64,000 bases of DNA from Paracoccus xiamenensis (GCF_011308835.1 NZ_JAAOHY010000004.1:248001-312000), one strand, 5' to 3'. Positions 8,774 to 17,678 are shown, counted from the stretch's first letter. Numbers and translations: made by a program. The notes: a model not told the origin generated them from the letters alone.

Positions 8774-9454
8774 ATGACCGCGCCCCTCTGCCTGCTGACC
8801 CGGCCGCTGGCCCAGTCCGAATCCTTCGCAGCCGGTCTGCCGGGGGTCGACTGCCTGATCGCCCCGATCCTGCGCATCGAGGCGCTACCTTTTGACGCGG
8901 CCCTGGCCGAAGGCGCGCCGGGGCTGATCTTTACCTCGGCCAATGCGGTGCCCTTTGCGGGGCCGGGCAACGGGCGGCAGGCGCTGGTGGTGGGGCCGCA
9001 AACTGCCGTTGCAGCCCGCGCGGCCGGGTTCACGGTCGAGGAAGGCCCCGGCGATGCCGAGGGGATGATGCCGCTTTTATCCGGGCGCGGGGATTGGCTG
9101 CACCTGCACGGCCGGCACCGCGCGCGGGCGCTGCCGACGCAAGGGATTGCCGTCTATGATCAGGTGGCGCAGCCGCTTTCGCAGCCCGCGCGGGCTGCGC
9201 TGGCGGGCGCGCGGCCGGTGATCCTGCCGCTTTTCTCGCCCCGCAGCGCTGCATTGCTGTCCGATGCAGTGGCCGGCGCGCAGGCCCCCATCGCGACGGT
9301 GGCGATCAGCACCCGCGCCGATGCGGCCTATCGCGGCCCGGTGCGGCTGCGCCTGATCGCTGACCGTCCCGAGGGGGCCGCGATGCAGCGTGTCGTCAGG
9401 TCGCTTGCAGTTGGCACGTCTGCTTGGGGAACGAAGCCCGATGCCGTGGGTTGA
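8774..9454 (+). CDS. hemD: Uroporphyrinogen-III synthase
   Basis: HemD closes and inverts ring D of hydroxymethylbilane to make uroporphyrinogen III, the branch point for heme, siroheme and cobalamin. The family is poorly conserved in sequence. The 226-residue length, the N-terminal LLTRPLAQSESFA block and LIFTSANAV agree with HemD, as does the later VILPLFSPRSAALL block. A CCGGAG ribosome binding site precedes the ATG. The position upstream of a mitofilin-like gene and hemY and divergent from tsaD is the usual alphaproteobacterial arrangement and supports the call. Confidence 0.88.
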   Translation: MTAPLCLLTRPLAQSESFAAGLPGVDCLIAPILRIEALPFDAALAEGAPGLIFTSANAVPFAGPGNGRQALVVGPQTAVAARAAGFTVEEGPGDAEGMMPLLSGRGDWLHLHGRHRARALPTQGIAVYDQVAQPLSQPARAALAGARPVILPLFSPRSAALLSDAVAGAQAPIATVAISTRADAAYRGPVRLRLIADRPEGAAMQRVVRSLAVGTSAWGTKPDAVG

Positions 9455-9536
9455 GGCGGAAGGGGGGCGTCGCTAGACTGTCCTTCAACGCGATCCGGCC
9501 CGCCCGTTGATCGCCGGATTTTCAGGGGGATAAGAC

Positions 9537-10979
9537 GTGGCGACGTCCGATAAGGCAGACAAGGCTTCGAAAGCGAAATCGACCGGAAAAGCGCCCGCGA
9601 GCGGGGCAAAGCGTGCGTCAGAGGGGCCGGTCGTGCCCTCGACCTCGGTAAGTGCCGGTGATGAGGTCACGGTCTCGCGCATTCCGCCCTCGCAACCCAT
9701 CGAATCGACTTTGCTGGGCGACGGTCAGAACGGCAGGCCGGCAGCCGGGCGCAAATCGACAGCCGAGCCGTTGAAGCTGACCCAATCGGCCAAGCCGGAA
9801 GCGGCCAAACCCGCCGGGGCCGGGGCGCCCGAGGCCGCGAAACCCGAAACGCCAAAGCCCGCCGTGCGGCAGGCGGCGCGACCCGATCCCGAACCGGCGA
9901 GCCAGCCCGTGGTGAAAAAAGTCGGCTTCTGGCCGCTGGCATTTGGCGGGGTCGTCGCGGCGGCCCTTGGGGCGGGGGCGGCGATTTACGCCATGCCGCA
10001 ACTGGCCCCCTATCTGCCGGCGTCGTGGCAGGCCCCGACGGCCCAGCCGCCGCAGGTCGATTTCGAGGCGCTGCGGTCGGAAGCGGTCGCCGCGGCGACC
10101 GATGCGGCGCGCGCCGAGGTTGCCTCGGCCATGGAAAACATGCAGGGCGAGGCCGCCGACGACGCGCAGATGCGTGCGGCAATTGACGAACAGATCCAGG
10201 CGGCACTGTCCGCGGCACCACCGCCCGCGCCTGCACAGCCGGCTTCGGCGGCATCGACGGCGGCGCCTTCGGCCGATGTGACGGCGCGGATCGCCGCCCT
10301 GCAAACCCAGCTGGAGGCGCAGGCCGGCCAGATTGCCGAACTGACCGCCCGCCCGCAGCTTGACGCAGCGGCGATGCAGCAGGTGCAGGAATTGGCGCAG
10401 GGGGCATCGGCCGTGAAGGCCGAGATCGACGCCGCCGCCGCCGCGGCCCGCGACAGTCTGGCGGCCGTGCAGGAAGAAACGCAGGCCGCAACGCAGCGCG
10501 CGCAGGCGGTTGCCTCGGTCGCGGTGCTGGGCGCGGCGCTGGAAGGCGGCGGTGCCTCACCCACCGAAGCCGTGCAGCAGCTGGAGCAGTCCGGCGTCGC
10601 CGTCCCAGAGCCGCTGGCGCAGCAGGACCTGCCGACGCTGGACCAGTTGCAGATGAGCTTTGACGCCCCGGCGCGGGCGGCGCTGACCGCCTCGCTAAAG
10701 GCGGAATCGCAATCGCAGGGCCCGCTTGGCGCGGTGTCGAATTTCCTGCGCGTCCAGACCGGCGCGCGTTCGGTGGAACCGCGCGAGGGCACCGACCCCG
10801 ATGCCGTTCTGTCGCGCGCCAGTGCACTGGTAGAGCAGGGCGATCTGCCGACGGCGCTGGAGGAACTGAAGGCCCTGCCAGAGGCAGGTCAGGCCGCGAT
10901 GGCCGATTGGGTGGCGCAGGCAAACGCCTATCTTAGCGCCCAATCGGCGCTGAGCGATGTAGCCAAGTCTTTGAACTGA
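9537..10979 (+). CDS. Mitofilin-like inner membrane protein (alphaproteobacterial Mic60/COG4223 type)
   Basis: Predicted inner membrane protein of 480 residues with a long periplasmic region. The N-terminal ~127 residues are cytoplasmic, low in complexity and rich in Ala, Lys and Pro. One membrane helix follows at about 130-152. The middle of the protein is rich in Ala, Gln and Glu and likely coiled coil. The C-terminal ~100 residues are a more globular, mitofilin-like segment. Alphaproteobacterial homologs of Mic60, which shape intracytoplasmic membranes, are known to sit between hemD and hemY, and this gene has that position and topology. The start is a GTG preceded by a GGGGG-rich site. 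The assignment rests on context and architecture, as sequence similarity in this group is low. Confidence 0.75.
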   Translation: MATSDKADKASKAKSTGKAPASGAKRASEGPVVPSTSVSAGDEVTVSRIPPSQPIESTLLGDGQNGRPAAGRKSTAEPLKLTQSAKPEAAKPAGAGAPEAAKPETPKPAVRQAARPDPEPASQPVVKKVGFWPLAFGGVVAAALGAGAAIYAMPQLAPYLPASWQAPTAQPPQVDFEALRSEAVAAATDAARAEVASAMENMQGEAADDAQMRAAIDEQIQAALSAAPPPAPAQPASAASTAAPSADVTARIAALQTQLEAQAGQIAELTARPQLDAAAMQQVQELAQGASAVKAEIDAAAAAARDSLAAVQEETQAATQRAQAVASVAVLGAALEGGGASPTEAVQQLEQSGVAVPEPLAQQDLPTLDQLQMSFDAPARAALTASLKAESQSQGPLGAVSNFLRVQTGARSVEPREGTDPDAVLSRASALVEQGDLPTALEELKALPEAGQAAMADWVAQANAYLSAQSALSDVAKSLN

Positions 10980-10989
10980 GGGAATAGTC

Positions 10990-12945
10990 ATGCTTCTTTC
11001 GCTGTTGAAGATCCTTCTGTTCTTCGCCGTCATCCTGTCCATCGCGGTGGGTTTGAACACGCTGTCGGCGACCAGTGACGGGGTCCGATTGGTGCTGAAC
11101 GGCACCGAATATACGCTTGGGCCCATTCAGGCCGTGGTGGCGCTGGTGGCGCTGATGGTCGCCGCTTGGGTTTTCTTCAAGCTGCTGGGGATGGTCTGGG
11201 CTTTCCTGCGCTTCATCATGGGCGATGAGACCGCGATTAACCGCTATTTCGCCCGCTCGCGCCGTGAAAAGGGGATCGAGGCGCTGTCGCAGGGCCTGCT
11301 GGCCGTGGCTGCGGGCGAGGGCAAGCAGGCGCAGGACATGGCCAATCGCGCGGCGAAATATCTGGACGATTCCCGCGCCACCCGGCTGCTGGCGGCGCAG
11401 GCGGCCGAGGTCGCCGGCGACGATGCCAAGGCGGAATCGGTCTATCGCGAGATGCTGGAAGATGATCGCACCCGTTTCGTGGGCGTGCGCGGGCTGATGA
11501 AGCAGAAGCTGGCCAAGGGCGATACCCACACCGCGCTGCAATTGGCGCAAAAGGCCTATGCGCTGAAGCCCCGTCACGTCGAAGTGCAGAACATGCTGCT
11601 GGAACTGTCGACCAAGGAAGGCGACTGGAAGGGCGCGCGCAGCGTGCTGAAGGACAAGCGCAAGCAGGGCGAACTGCCGCAGGACATCCATATCCGCCGC
11701 GACGCCGTTCTGGCCCTGCAAGAGGCCCGCGACGTGCTGGCGCAGGGCAGCTCGATTTCCGCGCGCGAGGCGGCGATTTCGGCGGCGAAGGCCTCGCCCG
11801 ACCTGATCCCGGCGGTGGTGTTGGCGGCGCGGACCTATGTGCTGCAAAAGGACCCGCGCAACGCCGAACGCCTGCTGGAAAAAGCATGGTCGGTGCGCCC
11901 CCACCCCGATCTGGCCGAGGCTTACGCAGAAATCGCCCCGGACGAGACGGCGGCACAGCGTCTGCGCCGTTTCGAATCGCTGATGAAGAAAAGCCCCAAT
12001 GACGAGGAAACCCGTCTGTTGCGCGCCGAATTGCTGCTGGCGAACGAGGATTTCCCGGGCGCGCGCCGCGCCTTGGGCGACCTGGCCGACACCCACCCCA
12101 CCACGCGCAGCCTGGCCATCATGGCTGCTGTCGAACGTGGCGAGGGCAGCGACGATGCCGCCGTGCGGGGCTGGCTAGTCAAGGCGATGGGGGCATCTCG
12201 CGGGCCGCAATGGGTCTGCGACAAGTGCGAAAACGTGATTGAGGATTGGGCGCCGGTCTGTTCGAATTGTGCCGGCTTCGACACGCTCAGCTGGCGCGAG
12301 CCGGCGCAGAAGCGCAGCGTCTCGACTGCGTCCGGGACCGAGTTGCTGCCGTTGCTGATCGGCAGTCCCCGACCCGAGGCCAGCCCGGACACGGCACCCG
12401 CGCCAACGCCTGCGGCAGCCATCGGCGCGCCGAAGGTGGCCCCCTCGCCGGGGCAGAAGGCGCCCGAGGTTTCGGTAGTGGCAGATGTCCAGCCTGGCAT
12501 GGTGCCGCGCGAATCGGACTTTCTGGGCGAACCCGCGCGCACCATCACCGATCCCGAGCCTGCCGAGGCCCCGGCCGCCGCCAAACCACAGCCAGCGAAG
12601 GCCCCACCGGCCAAACCGGAGCAGGCGAAGTCTGCACCGGCGAAGGCTGAACCAGTGAAGGCTGAACCGGACAAGGCAGAGCCGCCGAAGCCGGCGCCGG
12701 CACAGGCTGCGGCCCCGCAGCCGGTGCCCAAGACCGCCCGGCCGCGCCCGCTGTCCGAGGTTCTGGCCGACGATGTTCTGTCCGACGACATGGCGACGCC
12801 GGTTCGTCCTGATGTCGAACCGCCCGAACACCCGCCTTTCCCGCCCGCGCGACCGGCAAAGCAACATGGGGCGCCGATGACCGACGGTGAGATGCCAATC
12901 CGCCCGGATGTCGAGCCGATCGACAAGCCCGCCAAACCGCGCTGA
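10990..12945 (+). CDS. hemY: HemY-like TPR protein with C-terminal zinc ribbon and Pro/Ala/Lys tail
   Basis: HemY proteins are inner membrane TPR proteins linked to late heme synthesis; the exact role is unsettled. Two N-terminal membrane helices are visible at about residues 4-27 and 39-65, followed by a cytoplasmic TPR-like helical region to about residue 400. Next comes a zinc-ribbon or rubredoxin-like motif, with Cys at 410, 413, 424 and 427 (C-x2-C-x10-C-x2-C). The remaining ~220 residues are a disordered-looking tail, with EPVKAEPDKAEP-type repeats and two copies of a block containing RPDVEP. At 651 residues it is much longer than enterobacterial HemY (about 400). It starts 10 bases after the mitofilin-like gene, so the two are in one operon with hemD. 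Confidence 0.85.
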   Translation: MLLSLLKILLFFAVILSIAVGLNTLSATSDGVRLVLNGTEYTLGPIQAVVALVALMVAAWVFFKLLGMVWAFLRFIMGDETAINRYFARSRREKGIEALSQGLLAVAAGEGKQAQDMANRAAKYLDDSRATRLLAAQAAEVAGDDAKAESVYREMLEDDRTRFVGVRGLMKQKLAKGDTHTALQLAQKAYALKPRHVEVQNMLLELSTKEGDWKGARSVLKDKRKQGELPQDIHIRRDAVLALQEARDVLAQGSSISAREAAISAAKASPDLIPAVVLAARTYVLQKDPRNAERLLEKAWSVRPHPDLAEAYAEIAPDETAAQRLRRFESLMKKSPNDEETRLLRAELLLANEDFPGARRALGDLADTHPTTRSLAIMAAVERGEGSDDAAVRGWLVKAMGASRGPQWVCDKCENVIEDWAPVCSNCAGFDTLSWREPAQKRSVSTASGTELLPLLIGSPRPEASPDTAPAPTPAAAIGAPKVAPSPGQKAPEVSVVADVQPGMVPRESDFLGEPARTITDPEPAEAPAAAKPQPAKAPPAKPEQAKSAPAKAEPVKAEPDKAEPPKPAPAQAAAPQPVPKTARPRPLSEVLADDVLSDDMATPVRPDVEPPEHPPFPPARPAKQHGAPMTDGEMPIRPDVEPIDKPAKPR

Positions 12946-13044
12946 GCCTGAGCGCCGCTTTCGCATCCATCGGGTTGCGAAAGCCACCAGAAAAGGCTTT
13001 TCCCCCGCGCCGGAACCTGCTATCAGGCGCGGCACGCAGACGGG

Positions 13045-13120
13045 GCCGCTGTAGCTCAGCTGGTAGAGCACGTCATTCGTAATGATGGGGTCGGGGGTTC
13101 GAGTCCCTTCAGCGGCACCA
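13045..13120 (+). tRNA. tRNA-Thr (anticodon CGT)
   Basis: A 76-base cloverleaf including the encoded CCA end. The acceptor stem is GCCGCTG with CAGCGGC; the D arm starts GCTCAGCTGGTAGAGC; the anticodon stem is CGTCA with TGATG and its loop TTCGTAA gives anticodon CGT, reading ACG threonine codons; the T loop is TTCGAGT. It stands alone between hemY and the Rrf2 gene. Confidence 0.96.
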
Positions 13121-13190
13121 CTCTGCGCCGGATCTGCGGGATCCAGAACCACCAGCACCATGCAAACCGTGCCGCCAGACTTGGCCTAGG

Positions 13191-13204
13191 TTGACGCATG
13201 TCAA
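13191..13204 (+). promoter_or_regulatory. FNR/Nnr-type box upstream of the Rrf2 regulator
   Basis: The perfect inverted repeat TTGAC-GCAT-GTCAA matches the general CRP/FNR pattern TTGAY-N4-RTCAA. A possible -10 element, TGTTAT, lies at 13224-13229. The box centre would then be about 40 bases upstream of the start site, the spacing of a class II activator site. In Paracoccus such boxes are read by FnrP, Nnr or NarR; which one acts here cannot be told. Confidence 0.6.
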
Positions 13205-13254
13205 ATTCCCCAATCGAAAAGCATGTTATCTGCGACGAAACAGGGGGTATTGCC

Positions 13255-13737
13255 GTGCGTCTGACGATGCGAACCAATCTGGCCATGCGGATACTGATGT
13301 ATTGCGCGGTCCATCCGGAAGATCTGGTCCGGTCGGGCGATGTGGCGCGCGCCTGCAATGCTTCGGCCCATCATGTCGCGCAGGTCGTCAACCAGCTTGC
13401 GACGATGGGCTTCCTGCACACCCTGCGGGGGCGCGCGGGCGGCATGAAACTGGCGCGAAAGCCCGAAACCGTTACCGTGGGCGAGGTGTTCGGGCTGTTC
13501 GAGGCCGGATTGCCGTTGACGGAATGTTTCGATGACGCCGGCAATACCTGCCCGCTGACCGCTGGTTGCCGGCTGCGCGAGGCACTGGTTGCAGCGCAGC
13601 GCGCCTTCTACTGCGCGCTCGATAAGGTGACGTTGCAGGAGCTGATCTGCGACAATCCCGCCCTGCACAACGCCTTTGCATCGCCAAGCTGCCTGCCGCG
13701 CCGCGCGGGTGGCGCGAATATGGCGCTGGCGATCTGA
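13255..13737 (+). CDS. Rrf2-family iron-sulfur transcription regulator (NsrR/RirA-like)
   Basis: Predicted cluster-binding repressor of 160 residues. The product begins (V/M)RLTMRTNLAMRILMYCA, followed by a winged-helix with the wing motif LRGRAGGMKLA. Three cysteines, C91, C99 and C105 (C-x7-C-x5-C, in CFDDAGNTCPLTAGC), would hold the [Fe-S] cluster. NsrR (nitric oxide sensing) and RirA (iron sensing) both look like this; NsrR is favoured because of the FNR/Nnr-type box just upstream. I chose the GTG at 13255 because it gives the family N-terminus (MRLT) and has GGGGG upstream. The in-frame ATG at 13198 falls inside the palindromic box. There is no obvious target gene beside it. Confidence 0.85.
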   Translation: MRLTMRTNLAMRILMYCAVHPEDLVRSGDVARACNASAHHVAQVVNQLATMGFLHTLRGRAGGMKLARKPETVTVGEVFGLFEAGLPLTECFDDAGNTCPLTAGCRLREALVAAQRAFYCALDKVTLQELICDNPALHNAFASPSCLPRRAGGANMALAI

Positions 13738-14141
13738 TCGTCGCTGATTCGGCTGATCCGGAAATCAACGCGAATCGGCGCGAACCAGCCAAGTGGTCAA
13801 CGCACTGGGTCGAAGTGCAATAAATTCAGTACAGAATAGTCGCGGGGCCCGCCGCGCTCTGGGGGCTGCGGCGGTCATGCTGCTGCCCGCCTCTGGTTCG
13901 GGAAAGATTAGCTGATCTATCAGAGGCTTGTCCCACCACAGGGCGTTGGGTCGGTTTGGGCGCTCGCATGAATGCCCGCCGCGCGCGACCGTACAAGGTC
14001 AGGATGCCGCCAGTCGCAGCCCGCGCCGGGGACGCATCAGCAGGCCCCTGGAACCGCCGAGCAGCATTTGACAATTCCAATATTTCGCGATGAAGCTTAA
14101 CGCCATCCCGCCCATCCGCGGGAACTGACGGAGGAGAGGTC
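13738..14141. other. 404-base gap between the Rrf2 gene and the agl operon
   Basis: No coding sequence on either strand is convincing here. A TTGACA hexamer at 14068-14073 could be the -35 element of the agl promoter, but no good -10 follows at 17 bases. No LacI-type regulator gene, which often stands upstream of agl operons, is present. The last 15 bases hold the GGAGGAGAGG ribosome binding site of aglE. Confidence 0.5.
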
Positions 14142-15497
14142 GTGAAACAAAAACTCTTAATATCGGCAGCAATGATAGCGCTGACATCTGGCATTGCGCA
14201 GGCCCAGATGAAGTTCCCCGTGGGCGAGGACACGACCTTCAACTGGGACAGTCTTGAGGCATTCAAGGCCGCCCATGGCGATCTGGCCGGGCAGGAAGTG
14301 ACCGTGCTTGGCCCTTGGCTTGGCGGTGACAAGGACCTGTTCGAGTCGGTCATTCCCTACTTCGAGGAAGCCACCGGGGTCGATGTGAAATACAGCGGCT
14401 CGGACAGTTTCGAACAACAGATCGTCATCGACGCCGAGGCCGGCTCTCCCCCCGATGTGGCGATCTTTCCGCAGCCGGGTCTGGCTGCCGGTCTGGCCGC
14501 GAAAGGCCAGCTGAAGCCGCTGCCTGATGAGGTCGGCACCTGGATCACCGAAAACTATGCCGCCGGCGACAGCTGGGCAAAGCTGGTCACCTATAAGGGG
14601 CCGGACGGCGCCGACCACGTCTATGCCTTCCCCTATAAAGCCGACGTGAAATCGCTTGTCTGGTACGTCCCAGAGAACCTGGAAGATGCCGGTTACGAGG
14701 TCCCCGAAACGCTGGAGGATCTGAAGGCGCTGACCGAACAGATCGCGGCGGATGGTGAAAAGCCGTGGTGCGTCGGGCTGGGTTCGGGCGGGGCGACCGG
14801 CTGGCCTGCGACCGATTGGGTCGAAGACATGATGCTGCGCAACAATCCGCCCGAGGATTACGACGCCTGGACCACCAACGAACTGAAGTTCAACGATCCG
14901 AAAGTGGTCAAGGCCATCGACGATTTCGGCTGGTTCGCCAAGAACGAGGACTTCGTCGCCGGTGGCGTGGGTTCGGTCGCCGCGACTGACTTCCGCGACA
15001 GCCCCAAGGGCCTGTTTGCCAGCCCGCCCGCCTGCTACCTGCACCACGCTGCCAGCTTCATCACTACTTTTTTCCCGGAAGGGACAATCGTGGGTGAAGA
15101 TGCCGACTTCTTCTATATGCCGGCCCCGGCCGACGGGGCGCTTGGGCAGCCGGTCGTCGGTGGCGGCACGCTGTTTTCAGTCCTGACCGACAACCCGGCC
15201 GGCCCTGCTTTCATCGAGTTCCTTCAAACGCCGATTGCGCATGAAATCTGGATGGCTCAGCAGGGCTTCCTGACCCCGCACAAGGGCGTGAACCCCGAGG
15301 CCTATCAGGATGAGACCGTGAAGCGCATGGGCGACGTGCTGCTGAACGCGACGACCTTCCGCTTCGACGGCTCGGATCTGATGCCGGGCGCGATTGGCGC
15401 GGGTGCCTTCTGGACCGGCATGGTCGATTTCGTCGGTGGCAAGTCGGCGCAGGAAGCGGGCGACGCGATCCAGGCCACCTGGGACGCGCTGAACTGA
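14142..15497 (+). CDS. aglE: Alpha-glucoside ABC transporter, periplasmic binding protein
   Basis: Periplasmic solute-binding protein of 451 residues for alpha-glucosides such as sucrose, trehalose or maltose. A Sec signal peptide covers about the first 21 residues (MKQKLLISAAMIALTSGIAQA). The mature part has family 1 extracellular-binding-protein features, including VTVLGPWLGGDKDLF, PPDVAIFPQPG and ATGWPATDW. It resembles AglE of Sinorhizobium meliloti in length and order of blocks. The start is a GTG with a strong GGAGGAGAGG site. The gene is first in aglEFGAK, and a terminator-like hairpin directly follows, consistent with binding protein being made in excess over the permeases. Confidence 0.93.
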   Translation: MKQKLLISAAMIALTSGIAQAQMKFPVGEDTTFNWDSLEAFKAAHGDLAGQEVTVLGPWLGGDKDLFESVIPYFEEATGVDVKYSGSDSFEQQIVIDAEAGSPPDVAIFPQPGLAAGLAAKGQLKPLPDEVGTWITENYAAGDSWAKLVTYKGPDGADHVYAFPYKADVKSLVWYVPENLEDAGYEVPETLEDLKALTEQIAADGEKPWCVGLGSGGATGWPATDWVEDMMLRNNPPEDYDAWTTNELKFNDPKVVKAIDDFGWFAKNEDFVAGGVGSVAATDFRDSPKGLFASPPACYLHHAASFITTFFPEGTIVGEDADFFYMPAPADGALGQPVVGGGTLFSVLTDNPAGPAFIEFLQTPIAHEIWMAQQGFLTPHKGVNPEAYQDETVKRMGDVLLNATTFRFDGSDLMPGAIGAGAFWTGMVDFVGGKSAQEAGDAIQATWDALN

Positions 15498-15503
15498 CCA
15501 ATG

Positions 15504-15531
15504 AGGCCGGCCCCAAGCGGGCCGGCCTTTT
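15504..15531 (+). terminator. Hairpin attenuator between aglE and aglF
   Basis: A perfect 10-bp stem, AGGCCGGCCC with GGGCCGGCCT, has a 5-base loop and is followed by TTTT. It lies 6 bases after the aglE stop, in an operon that clearly continues, so partial termination is the likely effect. Confidence 0.85.
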
Positions 15532-15552
15532 CCATCGGGGGGAGAGACGGGG

Positions 15553-16548
15553 ATGGAGCTTTTATTGCTTGCGGTCGGCACGATTGCCGTCGGCGTTCTG
15601 GGGTGCATGGCGTGGTTCTGGGGCTCGAACTATGTGCTGGACGCGATCCTGCCGCCGCGCGGACCCAATGCCGGCGACAATATCCGCCGCGCCGGGATGA
15701 TCCGGCCATGGCTGTTCCTGGGGCCGGCGATCCTGTTTCTGGGGGTCTATCTGGTCTATCCGGTGCTGAATTCGATCTGGCTGTCGCTGTTCAACGGTTC
15801 CAGCACGCAATTCGTCGGCGGCGACAACTATGCCTGGCTGGCACAGGACGCGAAATTCCGCGAATCCATGATCAACAACTTCTTCTGGCTGCTGATCGTG
15901 CCAGCACTGGCGACGCTGTTCGGGCTGATCGCGGCGCAGCTGACCGACCGCATCCGCTGGGGCAATTTCGGCAAGTCGCTGATCTTCATGCCGATGGCGA
16001 TTTCCTTCGTCGGCGCGGGCGTGATCTGGAAGTTCATCTATGAATACCGCGAGCCGGGGACCGAACAGATCGGCCTGCTGAACGCCATATGGCAAAGCCT
16101 TGGCGGCACCGCGCAGACCTGGCTGACGCTGCAACCCTGGAACAACTTTTTCCTGATGATCGTACTGGTCTGGATCCAGACTGGCTTTGCCATGGTGATC
16201 CTGTCCGCGGCCCTGCGTGGCATCCCGGAAGAAACCATCGAGGCCGCCGTGCTGGACGGCGCCACGCCCTGGCAGATCTTTTTCAAGATCAAGGTGCCGC
16301 AGATCCTGGGCACCATCGCCGTCGTCTGGACCACAATCACCATCACCGTGCTGAAGGTCTTCGACATCGTTTTCGTGATGACCAACGGGCAATGGGGCAC
16401 ACAGGTGCTGGCGAACCTGATGTATGACTGGATGTTCCGCGGCACGCCCGATTACGGCCGCGGCTCTGCCATTGCCATCGTGCTTATGATCCTCGTGCTG
16501 CCGATCATGATCTGGAACATCCGCAACGTGCGGAAGGAGATGCGCTGA
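15553..16548 (+). CDS. aglF: Alpha-glucoside ABC transporter permease AglF
   Basis: Inner membrane permease of 331 residues, MalF type. An N-terminal hydrophobic helix (about 3-21) and several more helices are visible, beginning with WLFLGPAILFLGVYLVYPVL. The EAA loop that contacts the ATPase is present as EAAVLDGATPWQIFFKI. The protein ends with a short basic tail (NIRNVRKEMR). Its stop codon shares one base with the aglG start (TGATG), so the two permease subunits are likely made in equal amounts. Confidence 0.93.
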   Translation: MELLLLAVGTIAVGVLGCMAWFWGSNYVLDAILPPRGPNAGDNIRRAGMIRPWLFLGPAILFLGVYLVYPVLNSIWLSLFNGSSTQFVGGDNYAWLAQDAKFRESMINNFFWLLIVPALATLFGLIAAQLTDRIRWGNFGKSLIFMPMAISFVGAGVIWKFIYEYREPGTEQIGLLNAIWQSLGGTAQTWLTLQPWNNFFLMIVLVWIQTGFAMVILSAALRGIPEETIEAAVLDGATPWQIFFKIKVPQILGTIAVVWTTITITVLKVFDIVFVMTNGQWGTQVLANLMYDWMFRGTPDYGRGSAIAIVLMILVLPIMIWNIRNVRKEMR

Positions 16549-17678
16549 TGGAAGGCATGGCCGGACGAAAATCCACCCTGACCTGGGTGGTGAACCTTGC
16601 AGCGCTGTTTCTGGTGGTCTTGTGGACCATTCCGACCGCCGGTCTGTTCGTGTCGTCCTTCCGTGACCGTGACCAGATCGCGGCGACGGGGTGGTGGAAA
16701 TCGCTGACGTCTTCTCAGCAGACGGCTTTCGTCCGCACCGGCAATGCTGACGATCAAAGGCAGGACGGCGCGCTTTATGTGCTGGACGGCAATGTCCTGA
16801 CCGAGGGGCAGGAACTGGTGGCCTGGGGGACCTCGGCCCGCGATCCGGGGGCTTATCAGCCGGGCGAGTCCGCCGATGTCGACGGTGCCACCCTGACCGT
16901 GGCCGAGGATGGCGCGTACCGCATGGAATCCGCCACCCCCTTCGAGATGCGCAGGGGTGAGCGGATTTTCGTCACCACCTCCAGCCCGCCGAAATTCACG
17001 CTGGGGAACTATACCCGCGTGCTCACAGCCGAAGGCATCGGGCGGGCCTTTATGAACACGCTGACGGTGACGATCCCGGCCACTGTCATCCCGATCCTGA
17101 TCGCGGCCTTTGCGGCCTATGCGCTGGCGTGGATGGAGTTTCCGGGCCGCGCGCTGCTGACCGCTGCCGTGGTGGGCCTGCTGGTCGTGCCCTTGCAGGT
17201 GGCGCTGATCCCGCTTTTGCGGCTGCACAATGATCTGAACATCGGTAAGGGCTATCTGGGGATATGGCTGGCGCATACGGGCTTTGGCCTGCCGCTGGCG
17301 ATCTATCTGTTACGCAACTACATGGCCGGCCTGCCGCGCGAGGTGATCGAAAGCGCCCGTGTCGACGGCGCGACCGAGTTCCAGATTTTCCGCAAGATCA
17401 TCCTGCCACTGTCCTTCCCGGCACTGGCCAGCTTCGCCATCTTCCAGTTCCTCTGGGTGTGGAACGACCTGCTGGTGGCGACGGTCTTTCTTGGCAATAG
17501 GCCCGAACAGCTGGTCATGACCGGCGTTCTGCGCGAGTTGATGGGATCGAAGGGGGGCGAGTGGGAGATCCTCGCGACCTCGGCCTTTATCTCAATCGCG
17601 GTGCCGCTGCTGGTCTTTTTCGCAATGCAAAAATATCTGGTCCGCGGCCTGCTGGCCGGGTCTGTCAAAGGTGGATAA
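16548..17678 (+). CDS. aglG: Alpha-glucoside ABC transporter permease AglG
   Basis: Inner membrane permease of 376 residues, MalG type. The first membrane helix is at about 13-35. A periplasmic insert of roughly 120 residues follows (to about residue 155), a feature of AglG that makes it longer than MalG. The remaining helices then come together, starting from AFMNTLTVTIPATVIPILIAA. The EAA loop is seen as ESARVDGATEFQIFRKI. It overlaps aglF at its start and aglA at its end (TAATG), so it is tightly coupled with both. Confidence 0.93.
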   Translation: MEGMAGRKSTLTWVVNLAALFLVVLWTIPTAGLFVSSFRDRDQIAATGWWKSLTSSQQTAFVRTGNADDQRQDGALYVLDGNVLTEGQELVAWGTSARDPGAYQPGESADVDGATLTVAEDGAYRMESATPFEMRRGERIFVTTSSPPKFTLGNYTRVLTAEGIGRAFMNTLTVTIPATVIPILIAAFAAYALAWMEFPGRALLTAAVVGLLVVPLQVALIPLLRLHNDLNIGKGYLGIWLAHTGFGLPLAIYLLRNYMAGLPREVIESARVDGATEFQIFRKIILPLSFPALASFAIFQFLWVWNDLLVATVFLGNRPEQLVMTGVLRELMGSKGGEWEILATSAFISIAVPLLVFFAMQKYLVRGLLAGSVKGG

